The notes: generated by a model not told the origin, from the sequence alone. DNA of 64,000 bases from Ramlibacter sp. (GCF_028291745.1 NZ_JAQGNQ010000093.1:1-64000); one strand, 5' to 3'; numbered from the stretch's first letter, positions 32,688-41,658 are shown. Program-made: numbers and translations.

Positions 32688-33932
32688 ATGCTGCGCCGAC
32701 TCTCGTCCACCCTGGTCCTCGCTGCCTGTGCCCTCGCTCCGCTTGCCTGGCCGGTGGCCGCGCGGGCCCAGGGCGAGCCGCTGAAGATCGGCTTCCTCAC
32801 GGTGCGCACCGGCCCGCTGGCCGCGGGCGGACGGCAGATGGAACAGGGCATCCAGTTGCTGCTGAAGGAGCGCAACAACATGCTGGCGGGACGCAAGGTG
32901 GAACTGATCATCGCCGACACCGGCGGCAATCCCGCCGGCGCCAAGACCAAGACACAGGAACTGGTGGAGAAGGACAAGGTGGACGTGATCATCGGCCCGC
33001 TCGCCACCTTCGAGGCGATCGCCATCGACGACTACGTGCTCAATGCCAAGGTGCCGCTGATCACGCCCACCTCCGCGGCGCAGAACGACCTGGCGCAACA
33101 GAAGAAGAACGACTATGTGATCCACGCCGTCGGCACCGCGGCCCAGCCCACGCACGTGCTCGGGCAATACGCGGCGAAGAAGCTCGGGCTCAAGCGCGTG
33201 GCCCTGATCGCCGACGACTTCGCCTACGGTCACGAGGGCGCGGCCGGCTTCTTCAAGGCCTACGAGGACAACGGCGGCCGCGCCGTCCAGCGCCTGTGGC
33301 CGCCCTTGAACGTGCCCGACTACGGCAACTACATCGCGCAGATCAAGCCCGACGTCGACGGCGTGTATGCCGGCTTCGCGGGCACCAACGGCGTGCGCTT
33401 CCTGAAGCAATACAAGGAGTACCAGCTGAAACCGGTGGTGCTCGGCAACCCGACCGCCGTCGACGAGGGAATCCTCAAGCTGATGGGCGACGAGGCGCTG
33501 GGCGTCTACTCCGCGAGCTGGTATTCGGCGGCGCTGGAAACCCCCGACAACAAGCGTTTCGTGCAGGCGGTGCAGAACGAATACAAGGTCACGCCCGGCT
33601 TCTACACCGCGGGCACCTACACCGCCGGGCTGTGGCTCGAGGCCGCCTTGAAGACGGTCAATGGCCGCTTCGAGGACAAGCCCGCGTTCGTGCGGGCCTT
33701 GCACCAGGCGAAGCTCACCAGCGGACCGATGGGGCCGATCCACCTCGACGAGTATGGCAAGCCCGTGCTGAACATCTACGTGCGCAAGGTGGAGCGCAAG
33801 AACGGGCAACTGGTGAACACCATCGTCGAGACCTTCCCGGAGGTCACGCAGTTCTGGACCTATGCGCCCCGGGATTTCCTGGCGATGCCGCCCTATTCGC
33901 GCGACACGCCGGCGGCAACCCACCTGGAATGA
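32688..33932 (+). CDS. ABC-transporter periplasmic binding protein, branched-chain amino acid (LivK) type
   Basis: A 414-residue periplasmic receptor with an N-terminal signal (hydrophobic about 8-25, cleavage near AARA-QG). The mature protein begins LKIGFLTVRTGPLAAGGRQMEQG and has the type I periplasmic-binding fold with IIGPLATFEAIAIDDYV, PLITPTSAAQNDL and FAYGHEGAAGFFKAYEDNGG. This class binds leucine-type amino acids, amides or aromatic acids. No permease or ATPase genes adjoin, so it is an orphan receptor. ATG 32688 has GGAG 9 nt upstream. Confidence 0.92.
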   Translation: MLRRLSSTLVLAACALAPLAWPVAARAQGEPLKIGFLTVRTGPLAAGGRQMEQGIQLLLKERNNMLAGRKVELIIADTGGNPAGAKTKTQELVEKDKVDVIIGPLATFEAIAIDDYVLNAKVPLITPTSAAQNDLAQQKKNDYVIHAVGTAAQPTHVLGQYAAKKLGLKRVALIADDFAYGHEGAAGFFKAYEDNGGRAVQRLWPPLNVPDYGNYIAQIKPDVDGVYAGFAGTNGVRFLKQYKEYQLKPVVLGNPTAVDEGILKLMGDEALGVYSASWYSAALETPDNKRFVQAVQNEYKVTPGFYTAGTYTAGLWLEAALKTVNGRFEDKPAFVRALHQAKLTSGPMGPIHLDEYGKPVLNIYVRKVERKNGQLVNTIVETFPEVTQFWTYAPRDFLAMPPYSRDTPAATHLE

Positions 33933-34066
33933 GGCCGCGCTTCGTTCCCTGATCTGCCTCCGAGTTACCGGCCGTCGGGCTGTACGGCCGCCGGGCGTTG
34001 GACCCAGCGCGCGCACGGCAACGTACACTCGGCTCCCTCCAAAAGAAAGCCAACCCGAGTACACGC

Positions 34067-34354
34067 ATGAACAAGACCGAGCTTGTCCAGGCCCTGGCCG
34101 CCGCCACCGACCAATCGCAGGCGGCCGCTGCCCGGTCCCTGGAAGCCTTCATCAAGATCGTCTCCGACGAGTTGTCGCGCGGCGGTGAAGTCGCCATCAC
34201 CGGCTTCGGCGCCTTCAAGGCCGCGTCGCGCGCGGAGCGCGCCGGCCGCAACCCAAAGACCGGCGAGGCCATGACGATCGCCGCCTCGACCGCCGTGAAG
34301 TTCGTGCCGGGTGCGGCACTGAAGTCGGCGGTGAACACGGCGAAGGGCGAATAG
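34067..34354 (+). CDS. HU-family histone-like DNA-binding protein
   Basis: A 95-residue nucleoid protein. The N-terminal helices MNKTELVQALAAATDQSQAAA and the beta-arm region GFGAFKAASRAERAGRNPKTGE are the HU/IHF signature (GFGxF and RxGRNPxTGE, with the DNA-intercalating proline). VKFVPGAALKSAVN closes the fold. Length is slightly above standard HU (90). It binds and bends DNA as a dimer with little sequence preference. The upstream region has a TACACT -10-like hexamer at about 34024 without a well-spaced -35. Confidence 0.96.
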   Translation: MNKTELVQALAAATDQSQAAAARSLEAFIKIVSDELSRGGEVAITGFGAFKAASRAERAGRNPKTGEAMTIAASTAVKFVPGAALKSAVNTAKGE

Positions 34355-34377
34355 CGCCAGGCGGCGGGGCAGCTGCC

Positions 34378-34872
34378 TCAGCCAAACGCCTCCAGCGTCT
34401 TCCCCCCCGCCTCCACCGGCTTCGCGTGGATGAGGATCACTGCCATCGTGCAGGGCTCGCTGCCGCGGTTCACCCAGTTGTGCACGGTGCCGCGCTGGAC
34501 CATCACGTCGCCGGTCTTCAGGTGCACCTGCTCGCCCTCGTCGAGCTCCATGTCGATCTCGCCGGCCATGACGACGATGTAGTCGATCGAGTCGGTGCGG
34601 TGCACGCGCTTCTGCACGCCCGGCAGGAAGTGCAGGATGCGAAACACCGTGCCGTTCTCGATCATCGTGAAGCGGCCCGGGCGCGCAGCCGCGTCCGCCT
34701 GGCCGTCGTTGTCGGCCGGGGTGGTATCGGTCGTCCAGATGTTGCGCAGGAAGCCGTTGGGCCGGCCCTCGGTGAAATCGCTGCAGACCTCGTCGATCTT
34801 GACGATGGCCTTGCCCTCGGCATCGTGGCCGGTGATGACGCGGCGGACTTTGGGTGCTTCGTTCATGTTCAT
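34378..34872 (-). CDS. Cupin-domain protein
   Basis: A 164-residue single-domain cupin. Motif 1 reads VHRTDSIDYIVVMAGEIDMEL and motif 2 GDVMVQRGTVHNWVNRG, so the metal ligands are likely His in motif 1, Glu and the His in motif 2. Cupins of this type can be dioxygenases, isomerases or sensors; the reaction is not evident. ATG 34872 overlaps the stop of the Bug receptor by 4 bp (ATGA) and is preceded by AGGA; ATG 34866 is a weaker alternative. It is the last gene of the operon hydrolase-Bug receptor-cupin, which suggests uptake and breakdown of a carboxylated compound. Confidence 0.9.
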   Translation of the reverse strand: MNMNEAPKVRRVITGHDAEGKAIVKIDEVCSDFTEGRPNGFLRNIWTTDTTPADNDGQADAAARPGRFTMIENGTVFRILHFLPGVQKRVHRTDSIDYIVVMAGEIDMELDEGEQVHLKTGDVMVQRGTVHNWVNRGSEPCTMAVILIHAKPVEAGGKTLEAFG

Positions 34873-35834
34873 TGAATCCTGATCCTGGCGTCGCGAATCA
34901 CGCCGCCCCACTTGTTGACTTCCGAACGGATGTAGGCCGCGAACTCCTCGGAGCCGGCGCCCCCGAGCTCGTAACCGAGGTCGTGCGCATCGGCCTGGAA
35001 GGCCGGCGAGGCCATCACGGCGGCGACGTCCGCCTGCAGCTTGCGCACCACGTTTCTGGGCGTGCCGGCGGGCACGAAGAGGCCGTTCCAGCCGGAAGCC
35101 TCCACGCCCGGCAGGCCCGCTTCGGCGAGCGTCGGCACATCGGGCAGGATGGGAATGCGGTGCGGACCGGCCACGCCCAGCGCCACCAGCTTGCCGGCCT
35201 TGATCAACTGCGCCACCACCACCGGCGCCAGGTAGCCGGTCTTGACGTGCCCCGCCAGCAGGTCGGGCAGTTCGGCCCCGATCGCCTTGTACGGGACCTC
35301 CTGCACCTTCAGGCCCTCGACCATGTTGAGCTTGGTGCCCACCAGCTGCGTGATCGAGCCGGTGCCGCCGGACGCGAAGGTCAGCGCCTGGGGCTGCGCC
35401 CTGGCGAGCGCCAGGTAGTCCTTCAAGGTCCGCACGTTGAGCGACGGCGTCACCACCATCACGAGCGGCGTCGCGGTCAGCAGCGTCACCGGCTGCAGCG
35501 CTTCGTTGAGTTTGCAACAAGCGTCGTTGACCAGCAGGTCGTTCAGCGAGTTGTTGATGTTGGCGTGGAACAGGGTGTAGCCGTCGGGCGCGGCCTTGGC
35601 GGCCTCGCGGGCGCCGATGGCACTGTTGGCGCCCGGGCGGTTCTCCACCACCACCGGCTGGCCCCAGCGCGTCTGCAACTGCTCGGCCAGCTTGCGCGCG
35701 AACACGTCGACCGCACTGCCCGGCCCGGCCGGCTCGATGATGCGCACCAGCTTGGCCGGATAGTCCTGCGCGGCCGCACCGAAGGGCAGTGCGAGCGCCA
35801 GCGCGGCCCCGCAGAAGAAGCGGGCAAGGTTCAT
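34869..35834 (-). CDS. Bug-family (tripartite tricarboxylate transporter) periplasmic binding protein
   Basis: A 321-residue periplasmic receptor with a signal peptide ending FGAAAQ-D. The start of the mature protein, YPAKLVRIIEPAGPGSAVDVFARKLAEQL, and VVVENRPGANSAIGA are the Bug signature that hydrogen-bonds the ligand carboxylate. Bug proteins bind dicarboxylates, tricarboxylates or aromatic acids and are greatly expanded in Burkholderiales. An unusual Cys pair (DACCKL) lies near residue 107. There are no TctA/TctB membrane genes nearby, so it is an orphan receptor. It overlaps by 4 bp both the hydrolase upstream and the cupin downstream. Confidence 0.95.
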   Translation of the reverse strand: MNLARFFCGAALALALPFGAAAQDYPAKLVRIIEPAGPGSAVDVFARKLAEQLQTRWGQPVVVENRPGANSAIGAREAAKAAPDGYTLFHANINNSLNDLLVNDACCKLNEALQPVTLLTATPLVMVVTPSLNVRTLKDYLALARAQPQALTFASGGTGSITQLVGTKLNMVEGLKVQEVPYKAIGAELPDLLAGHVKTGYLAPVVVAQLIKAGKLVALGVAGPHRIPILPDVPTLAEAGLPGVEASGWNGLFVPAGTPRNVVRKLQADVAAVMASPAFQADAHDLGYELGGAGSEEFAAYIRSEVNKWGGVIRDARIRIQ

Positions 35835-36682
35835 GGCGTCTCCTTGTTCATCACGTCCTTCATGAAGCCGGCCAGCGCGTCGGCCAGCGTGTCCTCGTGC
35901 GGCGCCCAGTCGGAGAAGGGCAGCAGCGGCACGTCCTGGTCGGCGATGGGCAGGCGGAACAGCACGCTGCCAGGGATCGCTTCGGCGGCAGCCAGGCCGT
36001 TCGCCGAGGCATGCGTGTTGTCGTTGCCCGGCACGACGATGGTCGGCACGGCGATAGAGCGCATCGCCTCCTCGGTCATGCCCAGCACGGGCGCGCGTGG
36101 GCCGCGCAGGAAGATGTCGAGCCAGTGCTGCATCACGGCGATGTAACGCTGCGGGTCCATGGCCATCAGCCGCTCACGGGTGCGTGGATTGGCGGCGATA
36201 CGCTCCTGGTACTGCTCGGTGGCACAGACCGCCGCCATGCCGCCTTCCTTGGCCGCCTGGATGAACTGGCCGTAGTACATGGTGGGCAGGCGGCCCGCGG
36301 CAAAGGCCCCGCCGGTGATGCGCATCAGCAGCAGCCCGCGCACGAGCTCGGGATGGCGCAGATAGGTGAGCATGGACAGCCGCGCGCCCGAGGAGGTGCC
36401 GCCGACGAAGGCCGGCAAGGCGTCCAGATGGCGCAGCAGCAGCACCAGGTCGTCGGCCCAGATCTCCTCCTCGCCGTCCTCGCCCTCGATCAGGACGTCG
36501 GAAGCACCGGTGTTGCGGCGGTCGTGCAGCAGCACGCGAAAGCCACGCGCCGCCAGCTTGCGGGCGAAGGAGCGGAATTCGTCGAAACCGCGCCGGCCGC
36601 CCGTGACCAGCGCAACCCAGGGCCCCTGCTCCCCGGCCACTTCGTAATGCAGCGCAACGCCGCGAATGGTATGAAAAGGCAT
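35831..36682 (-). CDS. Alpha/beta hydrolase
   Basis: A 283-residue cytoplasmic alpha/beta-hydrolase. The nucleophile elbow is VGGTSSGARLSML (Ser about 96), preceded by HDRRNTGAS; the acid Asp is probably in VPGNDNTHA and the His in SDWAPHEDT. The family includes esterases, C-C hydrolases and lactonases, so the substrate is open. It is the first gene of a three-gene operon with a Bug receptor and a cupin, linked by ATGA overlaps, suggesting a joint role in using an organic acid or ester. Repeat copy D lies upstream. Confidence 0.9.
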   Translation of the reverse strand: MPFHTIRGVALHYEVAGEQGPWVALVTGGRRGFDEFRSFARKLAARGFRVLLHDRRNTGASDVLIEGEDGEEEIWADDLVLLLRHLDALPAFVGGTSSGARLSMLTYLRHPELVRGLLLMRITGGAFAAGRLPTMYYGQFIQAAKEGGMAAVCATEQYQERIAANPRTRERLMAMDPQRYIAVMQHWLDIFLRGPRAPVLGMTEEAMRSIAVPTIVVPGNDNTHASANGLAAAEAIPGSVLFRLPIADQDVPLLPFSDWAPHEDTLADALAGFMKDVMNKETP

Positions 36683-36774
36683 GCGGCGGTTGTGCCAAAG
36701 CGCGGGCCCGCTGGCAAGGGAGACTACCCGGATGGTGAGCAGTTGCTCAATTAGCGACTGGCTGCCCTGGATCG

Positions 36775-36860
36775 GATGTCATTGCGGGCTTGACCCGCAA
36801 TCCACGACGGCGCTTGTACAAGCGCTGCATGGATCCCGGGTCAAGCCCGGGATGACATCC
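36775..36860. repeat. Dispersed double-palindrome repeat, copy D
   Basis: Same orientation as copy B: GCGGGCTTGACCCGC hairpin first, CCCGGGTCAAGCCCGGG hairpin second, bounded by GATGTCATT and ATGACATCC. A partial extra end (CCCGGGGACGACATCC) follows at 36870-36886. It lies between the 3' end of the ankyrin gene and the 5' side of the alpha/beta hydrolase gene, the only copy not between convergent genes. Confidence 0.9.
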
Positions 36861-36896
36861 ATGGAAGCCCGGGGACGACATCCATGACGTCCAAAG

Positions 36897-37415
36897 TCAA
36901 CCCCGCGCCGCGAACCACTCCAGCGCCGGCTGCGCGGCCATCTTCTGCGCCAGCGCCTGCCCATCCCAGCCGGCCGCGTCGCGCGCGGATGGATCCGCCC
37001 CGTGCTGCACCAGCAGGTCCATCAGCGCCGTGCGGCCGAACATCGCGGCCATGATGAAGGCGGTCTTGCCGTCGGCCATGCGGCCGTCGACGCGGGCGCC
37101 GCGTTCCAGCAGCAGGCGGCACATGGTCTCGTCGCCCTTGAACACGGCGCCGGCCAGCGGGGTCTGGCCGCGGTCGTTCTGCAGTTCCGGGTCGGCGCCG
37201 GCGGCCAGCAGTGCCCGCGCAAGCTCGAGGCGCCCGTGGTACGCGGCCAGCATCAGCAGGCTGTCGCCCTTCTCGTTGCGCAGGTTGGGCGGCAGCCCCT
37301 GCCGCAGGAAGGAGGCGATCGCCTCCACATGGCCGCTGCGGGTCCATTCGAAGATCTGGCGCACTTGGCGCAGGTCCTCGTCGTCGAGGGTCGGGAGTTG
37401 CGGGTCGTCGGTCAT
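36897..37415 (-). CDS. Ankyrin-repeat protein
   Basis: A 172-residue protein built of about four ankyrin repeats after an acidic N-terminus (MTDDPQLPTLDDEDLRQV). Repeat cores are GDSLLMLAAYHGRLELARALLAAGAD, GQTPLAGAVFKGDETMCRLLLERGA and GKTAFIMAAMFGRTALMDLLVQHGAD. These repeats mediate protein binding; no signal peptide or enzymatic domain is seen, so it is probably a cytoplasmic adaptor. ATG 37415 overlaps the stop of the arabinofuranosidase gene by 4 bp, so the two are cotranslated, an odd pairing with no obvious functional link. Confidence 0.9.
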   Translation of the reverse strand: MTDDPQLPTLDDEDLRQVRQIFEWTRSGHVEAIASFLRQGLPPNLRNEKGDSLLMLAAYHGRLELARALLAAGADPELQNDRGQTPLAGAVFKGDETMCRLLLERGARVDGRMADGKTAFIMAAMFGRTALMDLLVQHGADPSARDAAGWDGQALAQKMAAQPALEWFAARG

Positions 37416-38941
37416 GGATTCATTGCGGAGGAAGGCGCCTGCAGCACGAACACGTTCCACGATCCGGGCTTCAGCCGCGCGCGCAGGCCGCCGTCGCCGG
37501 CGCGCACTTCGCGGTGCGGCCGCGGCGCCACGGTGTCGGGCGCGTGGACGGTGTTGGCCGCGTTCATGTCCAGGTGGAACAGCTCGTGGGCGTCTATCAA
37601 TTGCTGGCGCGGATCCATGCCGCGCAGTTCCACCTGCAGCTCCTGCGCCTCGCTGAGGTGGCGGTTCAAGGCGAAGATCGCGGTGCGGCCGCTGGCCGGG
37701 TCGTGCGTGGCACTGGCGACCAGGTAGGCCATCTCCGGATGGAGCACGCCGTAGCGCGTGGGCGAGTCGATCACCGGCCGCAGCACCTGGCCGCGGGCAT
37801 GGCGCGCGGCCAGCGCGAACGGATGGAAGATGGTCTGCCGCCAGGCCGGTCCGCCGGGCTCGGTACGGATCGCGCCGATGGCGTTCACCAGTTGCGCGAG
37901 GCAGGCGACCCGCACGCGGTCCGCATTGTTCATCAGCACCGAGAGCGCGCCGCCCGCGGCCAGCGCATCCTCGAAGTTGTAGACCTCCTCGATCAACCGC
38001 GGCGTCCGCGGCCATCCCGGCTGGTGCGCATGCGCGCCATGGCGGGCCTTGTACCAGATGTTCCACTCGTCCACCGCCAGCATGATGCGCTTGCGCGAAT
38101 GGCGGCGCGCCGCCACCGCATCGGCGATCGCCGCCACCTCGCGGATGTGCATGTCCATGCGGTCGATGTTGCCCAGGAACTCCCAGGTGTCGGCATGCGG
38201 GTTCTCGAAGTAGGCATGCACCGAAAGCAGGTCGACGTCGTCGAAGCATTGCTCCAGCACCTCGTACTCCCAGGCGCCGAAGGTGGGCAGGTCACGATTG
38301 GACGAACCGCAGGCGGTGAGCTGCAGGTGCGGCGAGACGCGGCGCAGCAGCTGCGCGGTGTCGCGCGCCAGCCGCCCGTATTCGGCCGCGGTTTTCTGGC
38401 CGATCTGCCAGGGCGCATCCATCTCGTTGCCCAGGCACCAGGAGCGCACGCCGTGCGGTGCCTCGCTGCCATGGCGGCGACGCTGGTCGGAGAGCGCGGT
38501 GCCGCCCGGGTGGTTGCAGTACTCGATCAAGCCCCGCGCGTCGTCCGCGCCGCGCGTGCCGAGGTTGACCGCCATCATCGGCTCGACGCTCGCGGCGCGG
38601 CACCAGGCGATGAATTCGTCGGTGCCGAACTGGTTGCTCTCGGTGGAGTGCCAGGCCAGGTCCAGCCGCACGGGACGTTGCGCGCGCGGGCCGACGCCGT
38701 CCTCCCAGCGGTAGCCGGAAAGAAAGTTGCCGCCGGGGTAGCGCACGATGGTGGCACCCAGCTCGCGCGTGAGGGCCAGCACGTCGCGCCGCAGCCCCTG
38801 CGCGTCGGCATCCGGATGGCCCGGCTCGTACAGGCCGGTGTAGACGCAGCGTCCCAGGTGTTCCACGAAGGCGCCGAAGATGCGGCGGTCCAGCTCGCCG
38901 ATCACGAAGTCGCGGTCCAGCGTCAGGCGCGTGCGGATCAT
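37412..38941 (-). CDS. abfA: Alpha-L-arabinofuranosidase, glycoside hydrolase family 51
   Basis: Predicted to release terminal alpha-L-arabinofuranosyl residues from hemicellulose or pectin oligosaccharides. The 509-residue chain is a (beta/alpha)8 barrel plus a C-terminal beta domain. FGAFVEHLGRCVYTGLYEPGHP opens the protein, RYPGGNF follows, the acid/base Glu is in CLGNEMDAPW (about 173) and the nucleophile Glu in AVDEWNIWY (about 290). No signal peptide is present, so it acts on imported oligosaccharides. It is followed by the overlapping ankyrin gene; the aldose epimerase gene lies 16 bp upstream on the same strand. Confidence 0.94.
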   Translation of the reverse strand: MIRTRLTLDRDFVIGELDRRIFGAFVEHLGRCVYTGLYEPGHPDADAQGLRRDVLALTRELGATIVRYPGGNFLSGYRWEDGVGPRAQRPVRLDLAWHSTESNQFGTDEFIAWCRAASVEPMMAVNLGTRGADDARGLIEYCNHPGGTALSDQRRRHGSEAPHGVRSWCLGNEMDAPWQIGQKTAAEYGRLARDTAQLLRRVSPHLQLTACGSSNRDLPTFGAWEYEVLEQCFDDVDLLSVHAYFENPHADTWEFLGNIDRMDMHIREVAAIADAVAARRHSRKRIMLAVDEWNIWYKARHGAHAHQPGWPRTPRLIEEVYNFEDALAAGGALSVLMNNADRVRVACLAQLVNAIGAIRTEPGGPAWRQTIFHPFALAARHARGQVLRPVIDSPTRYGVLHPEMAYLVASATHDPASGRTAIFALNRHLSEAQELQVELRGMDPRQQLIDAHELFHLDMNAANTVHAPDTVAPRPHREVRAGDGGLRARLKPGSWNVFVLQAPSSAMNP

Positions 38942-38957
38942 GCGTGGCGCAGCGGGC

Positions 38958-39911
38958 TCAGTTCCATTCGGGGCGCAGCGTGAAGCGCGCGCTCAGGGTC
39001 TCGCCGGGGGCCAGGCGCGCTCCGCCCAGCGGCTCGCGTCCGTACTGCGGCAGCAGGTTCAGCCAGTCGGTGCACTGGCTCACCGGCTCGGCGCAGAAGG
39101 ACTCGACGCCGCGCGGGCAGTACAGCACGAAGTAATCCAGCGGCGGCTGCGCCTGAAGCGTCAGCACGCGCGCGGGGCCGTGCAGGTCGGCCGGCCACTC
39201 GACCCGCGCCGAGTGCTCCCAGCCCACGAAGTTGTTGTCCAGGTCGAGGTTGGAAAGCTCTACGCCGGAGCGCAGTGCATCGACCGGGCCGCCCTCCTGC
39301 AGGTCCAGCGGCATCGCTTCCGCATCGCCGCGCCACATGGCACGGGAACGGCTGGTGAGATAGGTGCCGCGGTGGTGCGGGAAGTAGGGATGGTGGCCGA
39401 TGCCGGCGGGCATCGCCACCGCGTCTTCGTTGCGGATGGAGATCGTCACCTCCAGGGCGCGTTCGTCCAGCGTGAACTGCTGGCGCGCGGAAAAACTCCA
39501 GGGCCAGGCTTCGTTGGCCTGGAAGGCGAAGGACAGCTGCGCGTGCTTGGCGCTGGCCTCGGCCACCTGCCACGGCTGCAGCCAGCCGATGCCGTGCAAG
39601 GGATGCGGCGAATCCTCGCCCGGGTGGTTCGGCGGAAAACGGATCTCGCGCCCTTCGAAGCTGGCACGCCCGTTGCGAATCCGATTGCAAAAGGGCACCA
39701 GCGGAAAACTCGCCATCTCCAGCGGATTGCGCGTGACCAGGCCGGTGGCCGTGGCCGGGCGCAGCCAGTGCAGCGCGCGTCGCTGCCGGCCCTCCTGCCA
39801 GTGGCGCGAAAAGCTCGCGATCGAGCCGCCCACCTCGGGCGCCAGCACCAGCCGCAACTCGCCGGCAGCCAGGGTGACCAGCTGCTGCCGGGCTAGGGAA
39901 TCAGGGGTCAT
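38958..39911 (-). CDS. Aldose 1-epimerase family protein
   Basis: A 317-residue beta-sandwich enzyme of the galactose mutarotase superfamily, expected to interconvert anomers of free sugars. Visible elements are FPLVPFCNRIRNGRASFEG, HPLHGIGWLQPW with the substrate-binding His, GIGHHPYFPHHRGTYL with the catalytic His, and a late Glu in RGVESFCAEPVS. Its place just upstream of the arabinofuranosidase gene suggests it handles arabinose or galactose. ATG 39911 is chosen; the reading frame extends upstream to 39953 but conservation begins after MTPDS. Confidence 0.88.
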   Translation of the reverse strand: MTPDSLARQQLVTLAAGELRLVLAPEVGGSIASFSRHWQEGRQRRALHWLRPATATGLVTRNPLEMASFPLVPFCNRIRNGRASFEGREIRFPPNHPGEDSPHPLHGIGWLQPWQVAEASAKHAQLSFAFQANEAWPWSFSARQQFTLDERALEVTISIRNEDAVAMPAGIGHHPYFPHHRGTYLTSRSRAMWRGDAEAMPLDLQEGGPVDALRSGVELSNLDLDNNFVGWEHSARVEWPADLHGPARVLTLQAQPPLDYFVLYCPRGVESFCAEPVSQCTDWLNLLPQYGREPLGGARLAPGETLSARFTLRPEWN

Positions 39912-39942
39912 CGTATGCGCTCGTCCTTGGTCGCCAGTCCGG

Positions 39943-40740
39943 TCAGTAGGCAAAGCTGCGATAGGTTTCCTCGCCCTGCATCAGCTGGTCGTCAGGCACC
40001 ACGGGGTTGTAGCGCAGCAGCTTGCGGCCGGTCGGCGAGAGCGTCTCCCACGTGCTTTGCGGAATGCGGATGTTCACCTCCGGCCGGTAATACCAGCGCC
40101 GGCTGTAGCCGATCACCACCATGGGCCGCGGCGTGTCGGTGTTGTTGGGTGTGCCGCGGTGCACCGCACGCACGTCGCGGATCATCACGTCGCCCATGCG
40201 CATGGGCAGGCGATGCTGCGGGATCGCCCCCGATTCCAGGCCGGCCATGGCCTCCGGCTTGTTCATCCGGTGGGTGCCGTACGTGGTTTCGAACGGGCCG
40301 TTGTCCTCGCCCACGTCGCACAGCGCAAAGTTGACGGCAAGCTGGAAGGACGGCGTGTCGTTGCTGCCGGTTTCCGGGAACAGCGCCGGCGTGTCGGCGT
40401 GCCAGGGCTGGTATTCCGAGCCTTTCAAGGGCGTGTCGCTGGCCAGCTGGCACATCACGGGGTCGGGTCCCGCAACGCGTTCGACGACGGCGAGCAGGTC
40501 GCGATCCTCGTAGATCTCCGGGTCGGCCCACAGTCCCTGGAAGGGCAGCGTCACGTAGTAGCGCTGGCTGCCGCGGCTGGACGCCTGCTTCTCACGCGCG
40601 ATCTGCGCCTGCAGCAGCGGCGGGAAGGCCTGCGCCCAGCGCTGCAGCTTTTCGCGCGGAATGTGGTCGCGCAGGATCACCAGGCTGTCGCGGTTGAACT
40701 GGCTCGCGAAGGCATCGTGTTCGGCGGCGGAATAACGCAT
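39943..40740 (-). CDS. Phytanoyl-CoA dioxygenase (PhyH) family oxygenase
   Basis: Fe(II)/2-oxoglutarate-dependent oxygenase of 265 residues. The iron ligands are His and Asp in YQPWHADTPAL and the distal His in RAVHRGTPNN, followed by the 2-oxoglutarate-binding Arg in TPRPMVVIGYSRRWYY. Family members hydroxylate fatty acyl-CoAs, ectoine, mitomycins or small metabolites; the substrate is unknown here. It lies 31 bp upstream of the aldose epimerase gene on the same strand. ATG 40740 lacks a good ribosome site, and GTG 40782 is an alternative start. Confidence 0.9.
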   Translation of the reverse strand: MRYSAAEHDAFASQFNRDSLVILRDHIPREKLQRWAQAFPPLLQAQIAREKQASSRGSQRYYVTLPFQGLWADPEIYEDRDLLAVVERVAGPDPVMCQLASDTPLKGSEYQPWHADTPALFPETGSNDTPSFQLAVNFALCDVGEDNGPFETTYGTHRMNKPEAMAGLESGAIPQHRLPMRMGDVMIRDVRAVHRGTPNNTDTPRPMVVIGYSRRWYYRPEVNIRIPQSTWETLSPTGRKLLRYNPVVPDDQLMQGEETYRSFAY

Positions 40741-40821
40741 CGGAAATCGGGAGGTGATGGGGGTGGAGCTCCATGCTTCCACCCCCGGCCGGCCGGTGCA
40801 AGCTCAGCACCGGCGGCGCGC

Positions 40822-41430
40822 TCAGCCGGCCATCGTTCCGGCCAGGGTCTCCGCGTCGCGCAGGTGCTGGCGCAGCACCGGCAGCGTCTTGTCGATATAG
40901 GCCTGCAGGTCGCGGTCGGTCACGCTGCGGCGCCCCTGCTCGAAGGCGTTGATCGCCGCGCGGTGATCCTGCACGCCGGTCGTGCGCACGAACTCGCGAT
41001 CGAGGCCTTGACCGGACAGGCCGGAGAGCGTGCTGACCTTCTGCTGCAGGCTGGGCGGCAGGCCGGGCGCGAGGCTATGGCCCTTGGCGCGCACGAGCGA
41101 CATCAGTTCGCGGTTGTTGGCCGTGTGGTCGTCGACCAGCATCTGGGCATAGGCGCGCACATGGGTGTCGGAGGCGCGGCTTGCCGCTACCCGGCCGGCC
41201 TCGACTTCGTACATGCCGGCGCCGGCGGCCACGGCCACGAACTGCAGATCGGCGGCGGACAGCTGCATCGCCGACGGGCCGGCGGCCATGCTGGTGGTCT
41301 GGCTGGTCACCGCGACCGCAGGGGCCGTGCCCATGGCGGTCGGGTTGTGGTACATGCCGCAGCCAGCGAGCGCGAGCGCCGCGCAGGACACCAGGGCGAG
41401 GGAAAAGGCGCTGTGCCTGGTCTTGTTCAT
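40822..41430 (-). CDS. DUF4142 lipoprotein
   Basis: A 202-residue exported protein with a lipobox LAGC at 21-24, so probably lipid-anchored. The body is a ferritin-like helical bundle of the DUF4142 family: LSAADLQFVAVAAGAGMYEVEAGRVAASRASDTHVRAYAQMLVDDHTANNREL is the family signature region, with the conserved HTAAN-like DDHTANN. Function is unknown; members are often associated with envelope stress. ATG 41430 has AGGAG about 6 nt upstream. It is divergent from the glycosyltransferase gene; the 228-bp gap holds no gene and presumably both promoters. Confidence 0.88.
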   Translation of the reverse strand: MNKTRHSAFSLALVSCAALALAGCGMYHNPTAMGTAPAVAVTSQTTSMAAGPSAMQLSAADLQFVAVAAGAGMYEVEAGRVAASRASDTHVRAYAQMLVDDHTANNRELMSLVRAKGHSLAPGLPPSLQQKVSTLSGLSGQGLDREFVRTTGVQDHRAAINAFEQGRRSVTDRDLQAYIDKTLPVLRQHLRDAETLAGTMAG

Positions 41431-41658
41431 GACATCTCCTGAAAAACGGAACGCGATCGTGCAGCGAAGCAGGACGACGCCGACGTAGTGGAGCGCGGTT
41501 GTCCGATGTAGGACGCGACCGCCCAAGCGCTCGGCTTCGCGGTCGGCACGGCCGCGTGAGCCGCCCCTCTACGGCTCGCCAGCCTTTGCTGCTGACTGGC
41601 GTAGGACGAGGTCGATTTGCTTGTGCTTGGGCGCACGGTCGCGGATAGGCTCTCCAGA

